A stretch of 64,000 nt of DNA from NCBI RefSeq assembly GCF_004342915.1, contig NZ_SLWL01000001.1, forward strand, positions 620,001-684,000. The letters are read 5' to 3'. The notes beneath the pieces were generated by a model. That model saw nothing but the letters and a program-made list of their open reading frames with translations. It did no database searches and was not told the origin of the DNA. This document shows positions 15,445-24,917 of this stretch, piece after piece (position 1 is the stretch's first letter; every line of letters starts with the position of its first letter). Made by a program: the position numbers and the translations under genes. Source of the DNA: Camelimonas lactis (GTDB taxonomy: Bacteria > Pseudomonadota > Alphaproteobacteria > Rhizobiales > Beijerinckiaceae).

Positions 15445-18277
15445 AGCCGACTGCCCCGGCGATCTGCCGCAACCCTTCCGCGACGTCGCCGCTGACGTGG
15501 ACCCGCAGGAAGCGCCGGCCGCGTTCCTCCAGCACCGCCAGATCGCCGGCAGCCTGCGCCGCCTCGACCTGGCCGAAGCTGAGCTTGCGGCCGGGCACCG
15601 GCAGGTCGGCGGCGTGATCAGCGGTGATCTGCAGGAACACGCCGGTGTTGGGGCCGCCCTTGTAGGCCTGGCCGGTGGAGTGCAGGAAGCGCGGCCCGAA
15701 GCCGAGGCAGGTGGCGACGCGGCGGCGCTCCAGTAACGCCTTGCGGGCGCCCTGCAACACCTCGGTGTTCGCCTCGTTGCGGTTCAGATACGCCAGCAGC
15801 GCCACGTAATCGCCGGGGACAAGCCGGTTGAAATGGGCGTTGAGCGCCCCGGCAAGACCGCCGGAGCGGGCCGCCTCGGCGATGGCGCCGGCGCCGGCGG
15901 GGTCGGCGTAGAGCGTGAACGGCCCCACCTGCGCCGCCGGTTGCTGGGCGGGCAGGGCGCCGGTCTGCTCGATGGCGGCGCTCAGCTCGCGGGTCCTGAC
16001 CTTGCTGGCCTCCACGTCGGGCTGGTCGAACGGGTTGATGCCGATGACCGAGCCAGCGACCGCCGTGGCGATCTCGAAGCGGAAGAACTCCTGGACGATG
16101 CGATCGGGCGAGGCGATGTCGATGCGCGCCACCGGGTGGCCGGCGCGCTCCAGCGCCGCCACGAACTCATCCTGCGCCAGGTTCGACGCCTTGCGCAGCC
16201 GCAGGTAGATGAAGACGCGGTCAGGGCCATAGGCCGCCAGATCCGCCGCCGGCTCATTGTCGACCGGAATCAGGCCCTTGCCCTGCTTGCCGGTGGATTC
16301 GGCGATGAGCTGTTCCGCCCAGGCGCCGAAGGTGCGGATGGCGGGGGAGGCGATCAGCGTGACCTTGTCGCGGCCGGCCCGGGCGGCGGCGCCCAGCGTC
16401 AGGCCGAGCTGCACGCCCGGATTGTCGGCCGGCGGCGCATCCGGCCCGCACGTCCAGGCCATGGCCTGGGCGTTCTGCAGGAACATGCGCAGGTTCATGC
16501 CGGTGACAGCGGCGGGGGCGAGGCCGAAGCGCGACAGCACCGCATAGCGGCCGCCGATGGTCGGCTCGCCATGGAACGTGCGCCAGAAGGAGGCGGCCTT
16601 CGCCGCTTCTTCCATGGAAGAGCCCGGATCGGTGATGGCGACGAAACGGCTGCCCACCTCGCCGCGCCCCAGGGCGGCGGCGACCTTCTCGTAGAAATAA
16701 TCCTTGAGAATATTCGGTTCGAGCGTGCCGCCGGACTTGCTGGCGACGATGAACAGGGTGCGTTTCAGGTTGATGCGCGACTCGATCGCCGCGATCTGTT
16801 CCGGGTCGGTGGAGTCGATGACATGCAGGCGCGCGGCGCGTCCTGGCGCCCCAAAGGTTTCGGCCAGAACCTCCGGCCCGAGGCTTGAGCCGCCCATGCC
16901 GATCAGCAGGGCGTCGGCAAACTCCAGTTCGGCCACGTCGCGCTGGAATTTGATCAGCTCGTCGACGCGGCTGGTTTCGGTTTCAACCACGCGCAGCCAA
17001 CCGAGCCATTTGTCCTCGCCGGCGTTGGTCCAGAGGCTGGCGTCGCCAGCCCACAGGCGGCGGATGGCGCCAGAGGCGCGCCAGTCTTCAGTGAGGCGGG
17101 CAACGGCGTCGGTCAGGTCCTGCGGCAGCACGAGGCTCTGGGCGTTGACCTTGTCGCCAAGGGCGGCAAGACGCTTGCGCGCCACCGAGCCCAGCAGTTT
17201 GTCGGCGGCGTCGGCGAACAGGCGCACGCCGTCAACCACCAGCTCATGGGCCACCGCCTCGATATCGACGCCAAGGTCCGCGACGGACCGCATGACCGCG
17301 TCCGCCTCATCGACGTCGGCCTCAAGGGTGTAGCCGACGTGGCCGTGGTCGCGGAAGGCGTCCATGGTGGCCGGCGGCATGGTGTTCACCGTGTCCGGGC
17401 CGATCAGCTCATCGATGTAGAGAACGTCGCTGTAAGCCTTGTTCTTCGTGCCGGTGGAGGCCCAGAGCAGGCGCTGCGCCCGGGCGCCGGCGGCGCGCAA
17501 ATCGTCGAAGTCCTCGCCGAACAGGCGCTTGTAGCGCTGGTAGGCCTGCTTGCCGTTGGCGATCGCCACCTTGCCGCGCAGGGCGCCGATGCGCTCCGCC
17601 TCCGCCGGCGCGGCGCCGGCCATTTTCGCCTCGAGCAGCTTGTCCACCGCCACGTCGATGCGGCTGATGAAGAAGCTGGCGACGCTGCTGATGCGGCTGA
17701 TGTCGCCGCCATTGCGCAGCCGTTCGCGCAGGCCGTCGATATAGGCCCGGGCCACCTGCTCGTAGGCGGTCTGCGAGAACAGCAGGGTGACGTTGATGTT
17801 GAGGCCCTCGCTGGTCAGCGTGCGGATCGCCGGCACGCCCGCATCGGTGGCCGGAACCTTCACCATCAGGTTGGGACGGTCCACCTCGGCCCAGAAGCGG
17901 CGCGCCTCGGCAATGGTGCCTTCCGTATCGTTGGCGAGATAGGGCGAGACTTCGAGGCTGACATAGCCGTCCGCGCCCCGGGTCGATTCATACACCGGCC
18001 GCAGCACGTCCGCCGCCCGGCGGATGTCCTGCATGGCGAGGTGGTCATAAAGTGTGGAAACCGACGCGTCGTTGCCGGCGAGGAAGCTGGCGACCGCCGC
18101 GTCATATTCGTCCGTGTCGGCGATGGCCTTCTCGAAAATCGCCGGATTTGAGGTCACGCCGCGCAGATCATCCTGGTCGACGAGCCGTTTGAGGTCGCCT
18201 TTCTCGATGAAGCTGCGGGCGAGAAAATCCAGCCATGCAGCCTGCCCGAAATCCGACAGCGTTTTGAGTGGGTTCAT
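15443..18277 (-). CDS. Bifunctional transaldolase / glucose-6-phosphate isomerase
   Basis: This 944-residue fusion joins two pentose phosphate and glycolytic enzymes. The N-terminal domain (about 1-370) is transaldolase: GVTSNPAIFEKAI and PNLMVKVPATDAGVPAIRTL, with the Schiff-base Lys in the MVKVP segment. The C-terminal domain (about 390-944) is phosphoglucose isomerase: DALLIGMGGSSLGPEVLAE and FIVASKSGGTLEPNILKDYF, the sugar-phosphate loops, then GGRYAVLSRFGLAPAAVTGMN. Start at ATG 18277 (MNPLKTLSDFGQAAW); 60 upstream open codons are unrelated. It heads the sugar operon and supplies glucose-6-phosphate to Zwf while recycling fructose-6-phosphate. Confidence 0.95.
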   Translation of the reverse strand: MNPLKTLSDFGQAAWLDFLARSFIEKGDLKRLVDQDDLRGVTSNPAIFEKAIADTDEYDAAVASFLAGNDASVSTLYDHLAMQDIRRAADVLRPVYESTRGADGYVSLEVSPYLANDTEGTIAEARRFWAEVDRPNLMVKVPATDAGVPAIRTLTSEGLNINVTLLFSQTAYEQVARAYIDGLRERLRNGGDISRISSVASFFISRIDVAVDKLLEAKMAGAAPAEAERIGALRGKVAIANGKQAYQRYKRLFGEDFDDLRAAGARAQRLLWASTGTKNKAYSDVLYIDELIGPDTVNTMPPATMDAFRDHGHVGYTLEADVDEADAVMRSVADLGVDIEAVAHELVVDGVRLFADAADKLLGSVARKRLAALGDKVNAQSLVLPQDLTDAVARLTEDWRASGAIRRLWAGDASLWTNAGEDKWLGWLRVVETETSRVDELIKFQRDVAELEFADALLIGMGGSSLGPEVLAETFGAPGRAARLHVIDSTDPEQIAAIESRINLKRTLFIVASKSGGTLEPNILKDYFYEKVAAALGRGEVGSRFVAITDPGSSMEEAAKAASFWRTFHGEPTIGGRYAVLSRFGLAPAAVTGMNLRMFLQNAQAMAWTCGPDAPPADNPGVQLGLTLGAAARAGRDKVTLIASPAIRTFGAWAEQLIAESTGKQGKGLIPVDNEPAADLAAYGPDRVFIYLRLRKASNLAQDEFVAALERAGHPVARIDIASPDRIVQEFFRFEIATAVAGSVIGINPFDQPDVEASKVRTRELSAAIEQTGALPAQQPAAQVGPFTLYADPAGAGAIAEAARSGGLAGALNAHFNRLVPGDYVALLAYLNRNEANTEVLQGARKALLERRRVATCLGFGPRFLHSTGQAYKGGPNTGVFLQITADHAADLPVPGRKLSFGQVEAAQAAGDLAVLEERGRRFLRVHVSGDVAEGLRQIAGAVG

Positions 18278-18771
18278 GCGATCGCTTTCTTTCCGGTCTT
18301 TTTCCGGGCGCGTGAGCCGCTCCCGCCAGAGCAGGCAGGTGGACGCGCCGTCAGGGCATCGTTCAGGTCGCGCGATGCCCATCCCATCCGATTCATGGCG
18401 CCAAAACATGACAATGGGAGGGCCAGGCCCACATGTCGAGGGCGCCGGGACGATCAAATTGTCATGGCCGCCCCAGCTCCTCCGGGAAACGGCGCGGAGC
18501 GACGCAAGTTCCCCGAATGGATGACTCCGTCGCGGCCGGACGACGTGGCTTACAACGATGGTTTACATTGACCACCATTCAGCTCTGCGACAGTTTGAGA
18601 AAAAAGAGGGGCGTTGGCAGTCGGACCGCATGTATTTCGCGCCACTGTTTTCTCAGGCTCCCGGGAAATCTGGACAATGGATGACGAAAGCTGGCGTCAG
18701 GACATGACGATCCTGGGGCCCCCATGCTTTCCGGCATTGCCGGTGATGCGACGCCAGGAGGGAGTGCTGTC
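18278..18771. promoter_or_regulatory. Divergent intergenic region with separated inverted half-sites
   Basis: The 494-bp region between the divergent tal-pgi and LivK-like genes holds no gene. CATGACAAT (18407-18415) and its exact reverse complement ATTGTCATG (18458-18466) are 51 bp apart centre to centre, close to five helical turns. They lie 130-190 bp upstream of tal-pgi. No convincing sigma-70 promoter was recognised. Confidence 0.35.
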
Positions 18772-20046
18772 GTGAATAAAGAGCGGAATAATTCGGATCA
18801 GTCGTGGAAACGTCCCCGGGCTTCGCGCCGCGCCGTGCTGGCGGCGGCGTTGCTGGGCGCTGTGTCCCTGTCCGCCGTAGGCGCCGGGGCGGCCAGCGCG
18901 CAGGGGACGATCCCCATCAAGATCGGCGTGCTCAACGATCGGTCCGGCCTGTACGCGGACGTGACCGGCGAGGGCTCCGCCGTGGCCGCCCGCATGGCGG
19001 TGGAAGATTTCAAGGCGGCCGACAAGGGCCTCAAGGTCGAGGTTCTGACCGGCGACCACCAGAACAAGCCGGACGTCGGCTCGACGATCGCCCGCCAGTG
19101 GATCGACCAGGACGGCGTTGACGTCATCGCCGACGTGCCGACGTCGTCCGTCGGCCTCGCGGTGAACGAGGTGGTGCGCGAGAAAAACAAGGTCTACCTG
19201 AATTCAGGGACCGGTTCGTCAGACCTGACCGGCAAGAACTGCTCGCCCAACACGGTGCACTGGACCTATGACACCGCCGCCCTGTCCAATGGCACCGCGA
19301 AGGCGATGATCAAGCGCGGCGGCGACACCTGGTTCTTCATCACCGCTGATTACGCTTTTGGCCACGCCCTTGAGCGTGACGCCTCGAATGTCATCAAGAG
19401 CTCTGGCGGCAAGGTGCTGGGTTCGGTGAAGCATCCGCTCAGCAATGCTGATTTCTCCTCCCAGCTTCTGCAGGCCCAGGCCTCGAAGGCCAAGGTAGTG
19501 GCGCTGGCCAATGCCGGCGGCGACACCATCAACGCCATCAAGCAGGCGGGCGAGTTTGGCCTGACCAAGGGCGGCCAGTCGCTTGCAGGCCTGCTGATCT
19601 TTTCGTCGGACATCCACTCGCTGGGGACCAAAGCCGCGCAGGGTCTGGTGCTGACCGAGGCGTTCTACTGGGATCTCAATGACAAGACCCGTGACTTCTC
19701 GAAGCGCTTCGCGGCGAAATTTGGCGGCAAGATGCCGACCAGCGTGCATGCCGGCGTCTATGGCTCGGTGCTGCACTACCTGAAGGCGGTCGAGGCGCTG
19801 AAGAGCAAGGACCCCAAGGCCGTCATGGCCAGGATGAAGGAAATGCCGATCGACGACCCGCTGGTCGGCAAGGGCCATATCCGTCCCGATGGCCGGGCCA
19901 TTCACGACATGTATCTGTTTGAAGTGAAGACGCCCGAGGAATCAAAGGGCGAGTGGGATCTCTACAAGGTGCTGGCCACCATTCCAGGCGACCAAGCCTT
20001 CCGCCCGCTCGCGGACGGCGGCTGCCCGATGGTGGCGAAGAAGTAA
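18772..20046 (+). CDS. Branched-chain amino acid-type ABC substrate-binding protein (LivK-like), second in window
   Basis: This 424-residue periplasmic protein probably starts at GTG 18772, because AGGAGGGAG lies 7 nt upstream; an ATG at 18724 would add 16 unrelated residues. The signal is Tat-like (ASRRAVLAAALLGAVSLSAV, ending ASAQG near residue 44). The mature start IPIKIGVLNDRSGLYADVTG is typical of type I binding proteins that accept larger organic anions. LNSGTGSSDLTGKNCSPN and WFFITADYAFGHALERD are family segments. No permease or ATPase genes lie nearby. Ligand unknown. Confidence 0.88.
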   Translation: MNKERNNSDQSWKRPRASRRAVLAAALLGAVSLSAVGAGAASAQGTIPIKIGVLNDRSGLYADVTGEGSAVAARMAVEDFKAADKGLKVEVLTGDHQNKPDVGSTIARQWIDQDGVDVIADVPTSSVGLAVNEVVREKNKVYLNSGTGSSDLTGKNCSPNTVHWTYDTAALSNGTAKAMIKRGGDTWFFITADYAFGHALERDASNVIKSSGGKVLGSVKHPLSNADFSSQLLQAQASKAKVVALANAGGDTINAIKQAGEFGLTKGGQSLAGLLIFSSDIHSLGTKAAQGLVLTEAFYWDLNDKTRDFSKRFAAKFGGKMPTSVHAGVYGSVLHYLKAVEALKSKDPKAVMARMKEMPIDDPLVGKGHIRPDGRAIHDMYLFEVKTPEESKGEWDLYKVLATIPGDQAFRPLADGGCPMVAKK

Positions 20047-20482
20047 GCGCCGACGGCGTTTCCAGATGTGAATTAACGGCGGCGGCGTGGCCGCCGTTAT
20101 CATTTGCGCGGCGCCATGCAGGGGCGGGGGCGCGCTCATCAACAGGCGGCGGCGGGCGGGAGCCTGGTCTTTGGACGAAGGACCGGCCCTGGCCGGTTTT
20201 TTCGTCGCGCGCGCTCAGGTATGCCAGTCAGGCGCGTCAGGAACGCGTCCCGCGTCGCAGTCGGTTGCAGCCCGCCTGCTGGACCTGGGATTTGGTATAT
20301 TCTATGCAGGATTGAGGCGGCGGATCCATCGGGGCGCGCCTTGCCCGGCAGGGCGCCCGTTCTGGCAGGAGCAGGCTTCGCGCCGGCAGGGGGACGCCCG
20401 GCGTCAACGCACGCGTCCCTCCAGGGCCGCCGGATATAAATCTGCAAGGGGGGCGCCGCGATGCCCCGGGGAAGGAAACGAC
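20047..20482. other. Gene-poor gap before the MaoC gene
   Basis: The 436 bp between the binding-protein stop and the MaoC start contain the hairpin at 20074-20099 and otherwise no supported gene or promoter. Open frames crossing it lack a ribosome binding site and homology. Confidence 0.5.
20074..20099 (+). terminator. Hairpin after the LivK-like gene
   Basis: TAACGGCGGC, a 6-nt loop and GCCGCCGTTA form a perfect 10-bp stem 28 nt after the stop codon. The following bases (TCATTTG) are only weakly T-rich, so termination strength is uncertain. Confidence 0.45.
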
Positions 20483-20983
20483 ATGAGCAATGCAGCAGCC
20501 CGCACGGACAATTCGGCCGGGACCAAGGTTGAGCTGACGCCGGAAGAACTGGAGGCGATGGTCGGCAAGGAAGTCGGCGTGTCGCGCTGGATCGAGGTTG
20601 ACCAGAAGCGCATCGACCAGTTCGCTGACGTGACCGAGGACTGGCAGTTCATCCACGTCAATCCGGAGGCGGCGGCGAAGACGCCGTTTGGCTCCACCAT
20701 CGCCCACGGCTTCCTCACCATGTCGCTGATGGTGCCAATGTCCTATGAGGTGCTGCCGGGCATCAAGGGCCGCACCATGGGCGTGAACTACGGCCTCGAC
20801 AAGCTGCGCTTCCTCGCGCCGGTGAAGTCGGGCAAGCGGGTGCGCGGCCGCTTCGTGCTGAAGGAGTTCACCCGCAAGTCGCCGACGCAGGTGCTGCTGA
20901 AGCACGAGGTGACGGTGGAGATCGAGGGCGAGGAAAAGCCGGCCCTGATCGCCGAATGGCTCGGCATGAGCTTCATCAGCTGA
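20483..20983 (+). CDS. MaoC-like (R)-specific enoyl-CoA hydratase / dehydratase
   Basis: This 166-residue hot-dog-fold protein starts at ATG 20483 (MSNAAARTDN), preceded by AAGGA. The diagnostic segment DVTEDWQFIHVNPEAA, followed by GSTIAHGFLTMSLM, holds the catalytic His of the MaoC/NodN group. Such enzymes hydrate trans-2-enoyl-CoA. It is the first gene of a plus-strand series with an SDR and a thiolase. Together with an acyl-CoA dehydrogenase these would cover a beta-oxidation cycle. The exact substrate is not evident. Confidence 0.9.
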   Translation: MSNAAARTDNSAGTKVELTPEELEAMVGKEVGVSRWIEVDQKRIDQFADVTEDWQFIHVNPEAAAKTPFGSTIAHGFLTMSLMVPMSYEVLPGIKGRTMGVNYGLDKLRFLAPVKSGKRVRGRFVLKEFTRKSPTQVLLKHEVTVEIEGEEKPALIAEWLGMSFIS

Positions 20984-21153
20984 AGCCCGCCAGAACCGCC
21001 GCCAGCATGGCGCGTTGCGCCCCTCCGCAAGGGCGGGAACTTCAGCAGCAGGACTGACATCAAAATCCGGTACAGGGGACCTGTCGTCGGGGCTGCACGC
21101 CCGGCGGCGGGGCCGCAGCGGGCAGGACGATGCGTCCGCGGGCGGAGACGGCG

Positions 21154-21181
21154 CCAGGGACAGGGACCCAGGGACAGGGAC
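21154..21181 (+). repeat. Two tandem 14-bp repeats next to a ribosome binding site
   Basis: CCAGGGACAGGGAC occurs twice head to tail, followed by a partial third copy (AGGAC) that probably acts as the ribosome binding site of the SDR starting at 21191. Copy number could affect spacing or leader structure. Confidence 0.6.
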
Positions 21182-21190
21182 AGGACTTTC

Positions 21191-22120
21191 ATGAGCATCC
21201 GTTTTGACAATCGCGTCGCCATCGTGACGGGCGCAGGCAACGGCCTCGGGCGCTCGCATGCGCTGGCGCTGGCCGCGCGCGGCGCGAAGGTGGTGGTGAA
21301 TGACTTCGGCGGCGCCCGCGACGGCACCGGCGGCAGCATGGCGGCGGCCGAAAGCGTCGTGGCGGAAATCGTCGCCGCCGGCGGCGAGGCGATCGCCAAT
21401 GGCGCCGACGTCTCCAACATGGCCCAGGTGGAGGCCATGGTCGCGGAGGCGAAGGCCAAATGGGGCCGCATCGATATCCTGATCAACAACGCCGGCATCC
21501 TGCGCGACAAGACGTTCGCCAAGATGACCCTGGATGACTTCTGGAAGGTCATCGACGTACACCTGATGGGCGCCGTCAACTGCACCAAGGCGGTGTGGGA
21601 GATCATGCGCGAGCAGAACTACGGCCGCATCCTGGTGACGGCGTCGGCCTCGGGCATCTACGGCAATTTCGGCCAGGCCAACTACGGCGCCGCCAAGGCC
21701 TCGATGGTCGGCCTGATGAACGTGCTGCACCAGGAAGGCGCATCAAAGAACATCCGCATCAACACCCTGGCGCCGGCCGCCGCCACCCGCATGACCGAGG
21801 AGTTGATGGCGCCGCAGATGCTGGCGATGATGACGCCGGAAATGATCTCGCCTGGCGTGCTGTATCTGGTCAGCGAGGATGCGCCGTCGAAGGTGATCCT
21901 CGAAGCGGCGGCGGGGGTTTACGCCCAGACGCGGATTTACCAGACCCGCGGCGCCTACCTGAAGCCGGAAGAAAACACGCCGGAAGGCGTGGCCGCGCAC
22001 TGGGCCGAAATCACCAGCCCGGAAGGCCAGCGCGAGGTCAGCGGCGCGGGCGAGCAGACGGCGAATTTCGTCACCATCGCCGCGGCCGCCCAGGGCATCG
22101 AACTGCCAAAGCGCGGTTAA
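21191..22120 (+). CDS. SDR-family 3-hydroxyacyl-CoA dehydrogenase-like protein (MFE-2 type)
   Basis: This 309-residue protein matches the dehydrogenase domain of peroxisomal-type multifunctional enzyme 2. It has TGAGNGLGRSHALALAARGA at the N-terminus, VVVNDFGGARDGTGG after strand 2 (typical of this subgroup), NNAGILRDKTFAKM, the catalytic Ser in TASASGIYG, and NYGAAKASM with Tyr and Lys. The C-terminal extension of about 60 residues is also typical. It would oxidise (3R)-hydroxyacyl-CoA made by the MaoC hydratase encoded 207 bp upstream. A thiolase follows 140 bp downstream. Confidence 0.9.
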   Translation: MSIRFDNRVAIVTGAGNGLGRSHALALAARGAKVVVNDFGGARDGTGGSMAAAESVVAEIVAAGGEAIANGADVSNMAQVEAMVAEAKAKWGRIDILINNAGILRDKTFAKMTLDDFWKVIDVHLMGAVNCTKAVWEIMREQNYGRILVTASASGIYGNFGQANYGAAKASMVGLMNVLHQEGASKNIRINTLAPAAATRMTEELMAPQMLAMMTPEMISPGVLYLVSEDAPSKVILEAAAGVYAQTRIYQTRGAYLKPEENTPEGVAAHWAEITSPEGQREVSGAGEQTANFVTIAAAAQGIELPKRG

Positions 22121-22260
22121 GACGCCGTGTCACGCGTGAAGCGGGCGTGGTTGCGCCGCGCCCGCTTCATCCCAAAGTGCTATAGCGTGACAGCGGAAAA
22201 GATGGGAGACGCGCCGGACGCATCATCCCGCCCGACATCAATGAACTGGAGGAAGACGCC

Positions 22261-23463
22261 ATGAGAGAGGCAGTCATCGTTTCAACGGCGCGCACGCCGA
22301 TCGGCAAGGCCTATCGCGGCGCGTTCAACGACACCCAGTCGCAGGAGCTGGGCGGGCACGCCATCAGGCACGCCGTGTCGCGCGCCAGGGTCGATCCGGC
22401 CGAAATCCAGGACGTGGTGATGGGCGCCGCCATGCAGCAGGGCGCGCAGGGGCTCAATGTCGCCCGCCAGTCCGCCATGCGCGCCGGCCTGCCGGTGACG
22501 GTCGCCGGCATGTCGCTCGACCGCCAGTGCGCCTCGGGCATGATGGCCATCGCCACCGCCGCCAAGCAGATCATTTCCGACGGCATGGACGTGGTGGTCG
22601 GCGGCGGTCTCGATTCGATCTCGCTGGTGCAGAACGACAAGCAGAATCACTATCGCGCCCGCGACCCGTGGCTGGTCGAGCATGTGCCGGCGCTCTACAT
22701 GAGCATGCTGGAGACGGCCGAGACGGTGGGCGAGCGCTACAAGATTTCGCGCGAGGCCCAGGACCGCTACGCCGCCCAGTCGCAGGATCGCACCGCCGCC
22801 GCCCAGGCCGCCGGCAAGTTCAAGGATGAGATCGTCCCGCTCGCCTCGGTGATGAAGGTTCAGGACAAGGTGTCGGGAGAGGTCAAGGACGTCGCCGTCA
22901 CCCTGGAGAAGGACGAGGGCAACCGGCCCGGCACCAGCTATGAGAACCTGGCGCAGCTCCAGCCGGTGTTCAAGAACGGCATGGTGATCAAGGAAGGCAA
23001 GTACATCACCGCCGGCAACGCCTCGCAGCTGTCGGACGGCGCCTCCGCCGCCGTGCTGATGGAATCGCGCCTGGCCGAGAAGCGCGGCCTGCAGCCGCTT
23101 GGCATCTATCGCGGCATCGCCGTCGCCGGTTGCGAGCCGGACGAGATGGGCATTGGCCCGGTGTTCGCCGTGCCGAAGCTGCTGAAGGCCCACGGCCTGA
23201 AGGTGGAGGACATCGGCCTGTGGGAGCTGAATGAGGCTTTCGCGGTGCAGGTGCTGTATTGCCGCGACCAGCTCGGCATCCCGGATGAACTGCTCAACGT
23301 CAACGGCGGCGCCATCTCCATCGGCCATCCGTATGGCATGTCCGGCGCCCGCATGGTCGGTCACGCGCTGATCGAGGGCAAGCGCCGCGGCGCCAAATAC
23401 GTCGTCTGCACCATGTGCGTCGGCGGCGGCATGGGCGCGGCCGGCCTGTTCGAGGTCGCCTGA
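22261..23463 (+). CDS. Acetyl-CoA C-acyltransferase (thiolase)
   Basis: This 400-residue thiolase has the nucleophile Cys in [16 protein letters not shown], the His segment [20 protein letters not shown], and the second Cys in [16 protein letters not shown]. All catalytic residues are present and the length is standard. The start is preceded by GGAGG (AACTGGAGGAAGACGCC). It would cleave 3-ketoacyl-CoA and completes the MaoC-SDR-thiolase set. A strong terminator follows at 23514. Confidence 0.95.
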   Translation: MREAVIVSTARTPIGKAYRGAFNDTQSQELGGHAIRHAVSRARVDPAEIQDVVMGAAMQQGAQGLNVARQSAMRAGLPVTVAGMSLDRQCASGMMAIATAAKQIISDGMDVVVGGGLDSISLVQNDKQNHYRARDPWLVEHVPALYMSMLETAETVGERYKISREAQDRYAAQSQDRTAAAQAAGKFKDEIVPLASVMKVQDKVSGEVKDVAVTLEKDEGNRPGTSYENLAQLQPVFKNGMVIKEGKYITAGNASQLSDGASAAVLMESRLAEKRGLQPLGIYRGIAVAGCEPDEMGIGPVFAVPKLLKAHGLKVEDIGLWELNEAFAVQVLYCRDQLGIPDELLNVNGGAISIGHPYGMSGARMVGHALIEGKRRGAKYVVCTMCVGGGMGAAGLFEVA

Positions 23464-23513
23464 TTTTCCAGGCGCCGGGGCCTTTCCGGCCCCCGGCGAC
23501 ACGGAATGGTTCC

Positions 23514-23544
23514 GGCGCCGGTCCGCGAGGGCCGGCGCCTTTTT
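23514..23544 (+). terminator. Rho-independent terminator after the thiolase gene
   Basis: GGCGCCGGTCC, a 4-nt loop GCGA and GGGCCGGCGCC form an 11-bp stem with one G-U pair, followed by five T. It lies 50 nt after the thiolase stop. Confidence 0.85.
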
Positions 23545-23685
23545 GCATCCGCTACGCGCGACATATCTGCGCCGGCCTCTCACGCGCCGGCTTGCCAGAG
23601 CCGGCAGGCGGTGTGATCGTCGACCGGGGGTCGGAAAACCGGATTGACGCGCCGCCCCCGACCACGACGCGCAAGGAGAGCCACC

Positions 23686-24240
23686 ATGAGCGGAACGCCG
23701 CTGGACATCGATCCGCAGCCGGTCAGCAAAACCAGTTTCTGGGCGGCGCAGGCGCCCTATGTGATCATGCTGCTGCTGGTGTTCACCGGCATGGTGTTGA
23801 CCAGCCTGGCGCCTGGTTTCTCGGCGATCTACTGGCAGATCACGGCGGTGGCGTTCGCGGGCGTGTGCATTGTCAGCGAGTGGGGGGCGCAGGTTTACCG
23901 CAGCGACAAGATCGGCATGGCGATCCGTCAGGGATTGCACTGGCTGATTATCGTCATCGCCATGCGCACCCTGTTTTATCATGACGTGCTGTCGGCGATG
24001 ACGCCGATGGCGCTGGGCCTCGCGGTGCTGGGTCTGCTGGCGATCGGCACGCTGCTGGCCGGCGTGCACCTGGCGTCGTGGCAGATCGGCCTGGTCGGCG
24101 TGCTGCTGGCGCTGGCCATTCCCGGCGTCTTCTGGCTGGAGCGGGTTTCCCTGCTGCTGACCGCCGCCGCGGTGACCATAGCCTGCATTGTCGGCGTTTA
24201 TTTCTGGCAGAAACGCAAGTTGACGCGGGACGATTTCTGA
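23686..24240 (+). CDS. Multipass membrane protein of unknown function
   Basis: This 184-residue protein starts at ATG 23686 behind AAGGAGAG. I do not recognise the family. Hydrophobic helices are visible at about residues 26-44, 48-66, 82-98, 106-128, 132-150 and 152-170, ending in a charged tail (FWQKRKLTRDDF). The N-terminal 20 residues are polar. It stands alone after a terminator, with no operon partner. Codon use and GC look like the neighbours. Confidence 0.75.
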   Translation: MSGTPLDIDPQPVSKTSFWAAQAPYVIMLLLVFTGMVLTSLAPGFSAIYWQITAVAFAGVCIVSEWGAQVYRSDKIGMAIRQGLHWLIIVIAMRTLFYHDVLSAMTPMALGLAVLGLLAIGTLLAGVHLASWQIGLVGVLLALAIPGVFWLERVSLLLTAAAVTIACIVGVYFWQKRKLTRDDF

Positions 24241-24596
24241 CAGAACTCGTGGCGAAATTCCGGCGCTGCGGTCGCGATGGCGTGAAGTCGCGCGATATGT
24301 TGTGATTCAGCAATAAATATCAGCGTAATAGCGGGTTTGTTCTGTTTGTGAATATGTCCGTCATGCGCACGCCAGCGGCATAATTTCGCCAGCCGGCTTG
24401 CGGTATGTTCGGGGCCGCAGGCAATGCAAAGGCGCGTCCGGCCGGGGTCACGCGATTCCCCGACCAGATTTGCCCGGCTTTTCCGGCGGCCTGGCGCCGT
24501 CCCGCATCAGGGGGCTCCGTGCGCGGGGAAATCAGGCGGCGGATGCTTTTAACCGGGCGATGGTCTTCGCGTTGCAACGCATCTGGAGTTCGGAAG
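24241..24596. other. Intergenic region without a recognised gene
   Basis: These 356 bp separate the membrane protein from the GCG_CRPN protein. The part at 24290-24380 is more AT-rich than the surroundings and probably holds promoter elements, but no clear -35/-10 pair or terminator is visible. Confidence 0.4.
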
Positions 24597-24917
24597 ATGA
24601 CAGGAATTCGTACCTTGCTGGTGTCCGCCTGCGCCTCGGTAACGCTGGGTGGCGCCGCCATGGCCATGCCCGCGGCGCCGGCGCCCATGGACGGGCCCGC
24701 GCATGTGCAGCTGGCGGCGCAAGGCTGTGGCCCAGGCTGGTTCCGCGACGGGTGGGGCCGCTGCCGCCCCATGGGGTATGGCTATGGCCCGCCGCCCTAT
24801 GGTTATGGTTATCGCCCACCGCCGCCACCGCCCTATGGGTACGGTTATCGCCCGCCGCCGCCGCGCTGCTGGTGGCGCACCGACCCCTGGGGACGTTCGG
24901 TGCGGGTGTGCCGCTAA
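24597..24917 (+). CDS. Small secreted GCG_CRPN-type Gly/Tyr/Pro repeat protein
   Basis: This 106-residue protein starts at ATG 24597 and has a signal peptide ending AAMAMPAA near residue 25. After a linker it has GCGPGWFRDGWGRCRPMGYG, the GCG_CRPN prefix-to-repeats motif known from alphaproteobacterial secreted proteins. Repeats of YGYGYRPPPPPP follow (two to three copies), and the C-terminus CWWRTDPWGRSVRVCR is also usual in this group. Two Cys in the prefix and two in the tail could form disulfides. The function of the family is unknown. A terminator lies 134 nt downstream. Confidence 0.8.
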   Translation: MTGIRTLLVSACASVTLGGAAMAMPAAPAPMDGPAHVQLAAQGCGPGWFRDGWGRCRPMGYGYGPPPYGYGYRPPPPPPYGYGYRPPPPRCWWRTDPWGRSVRVCR

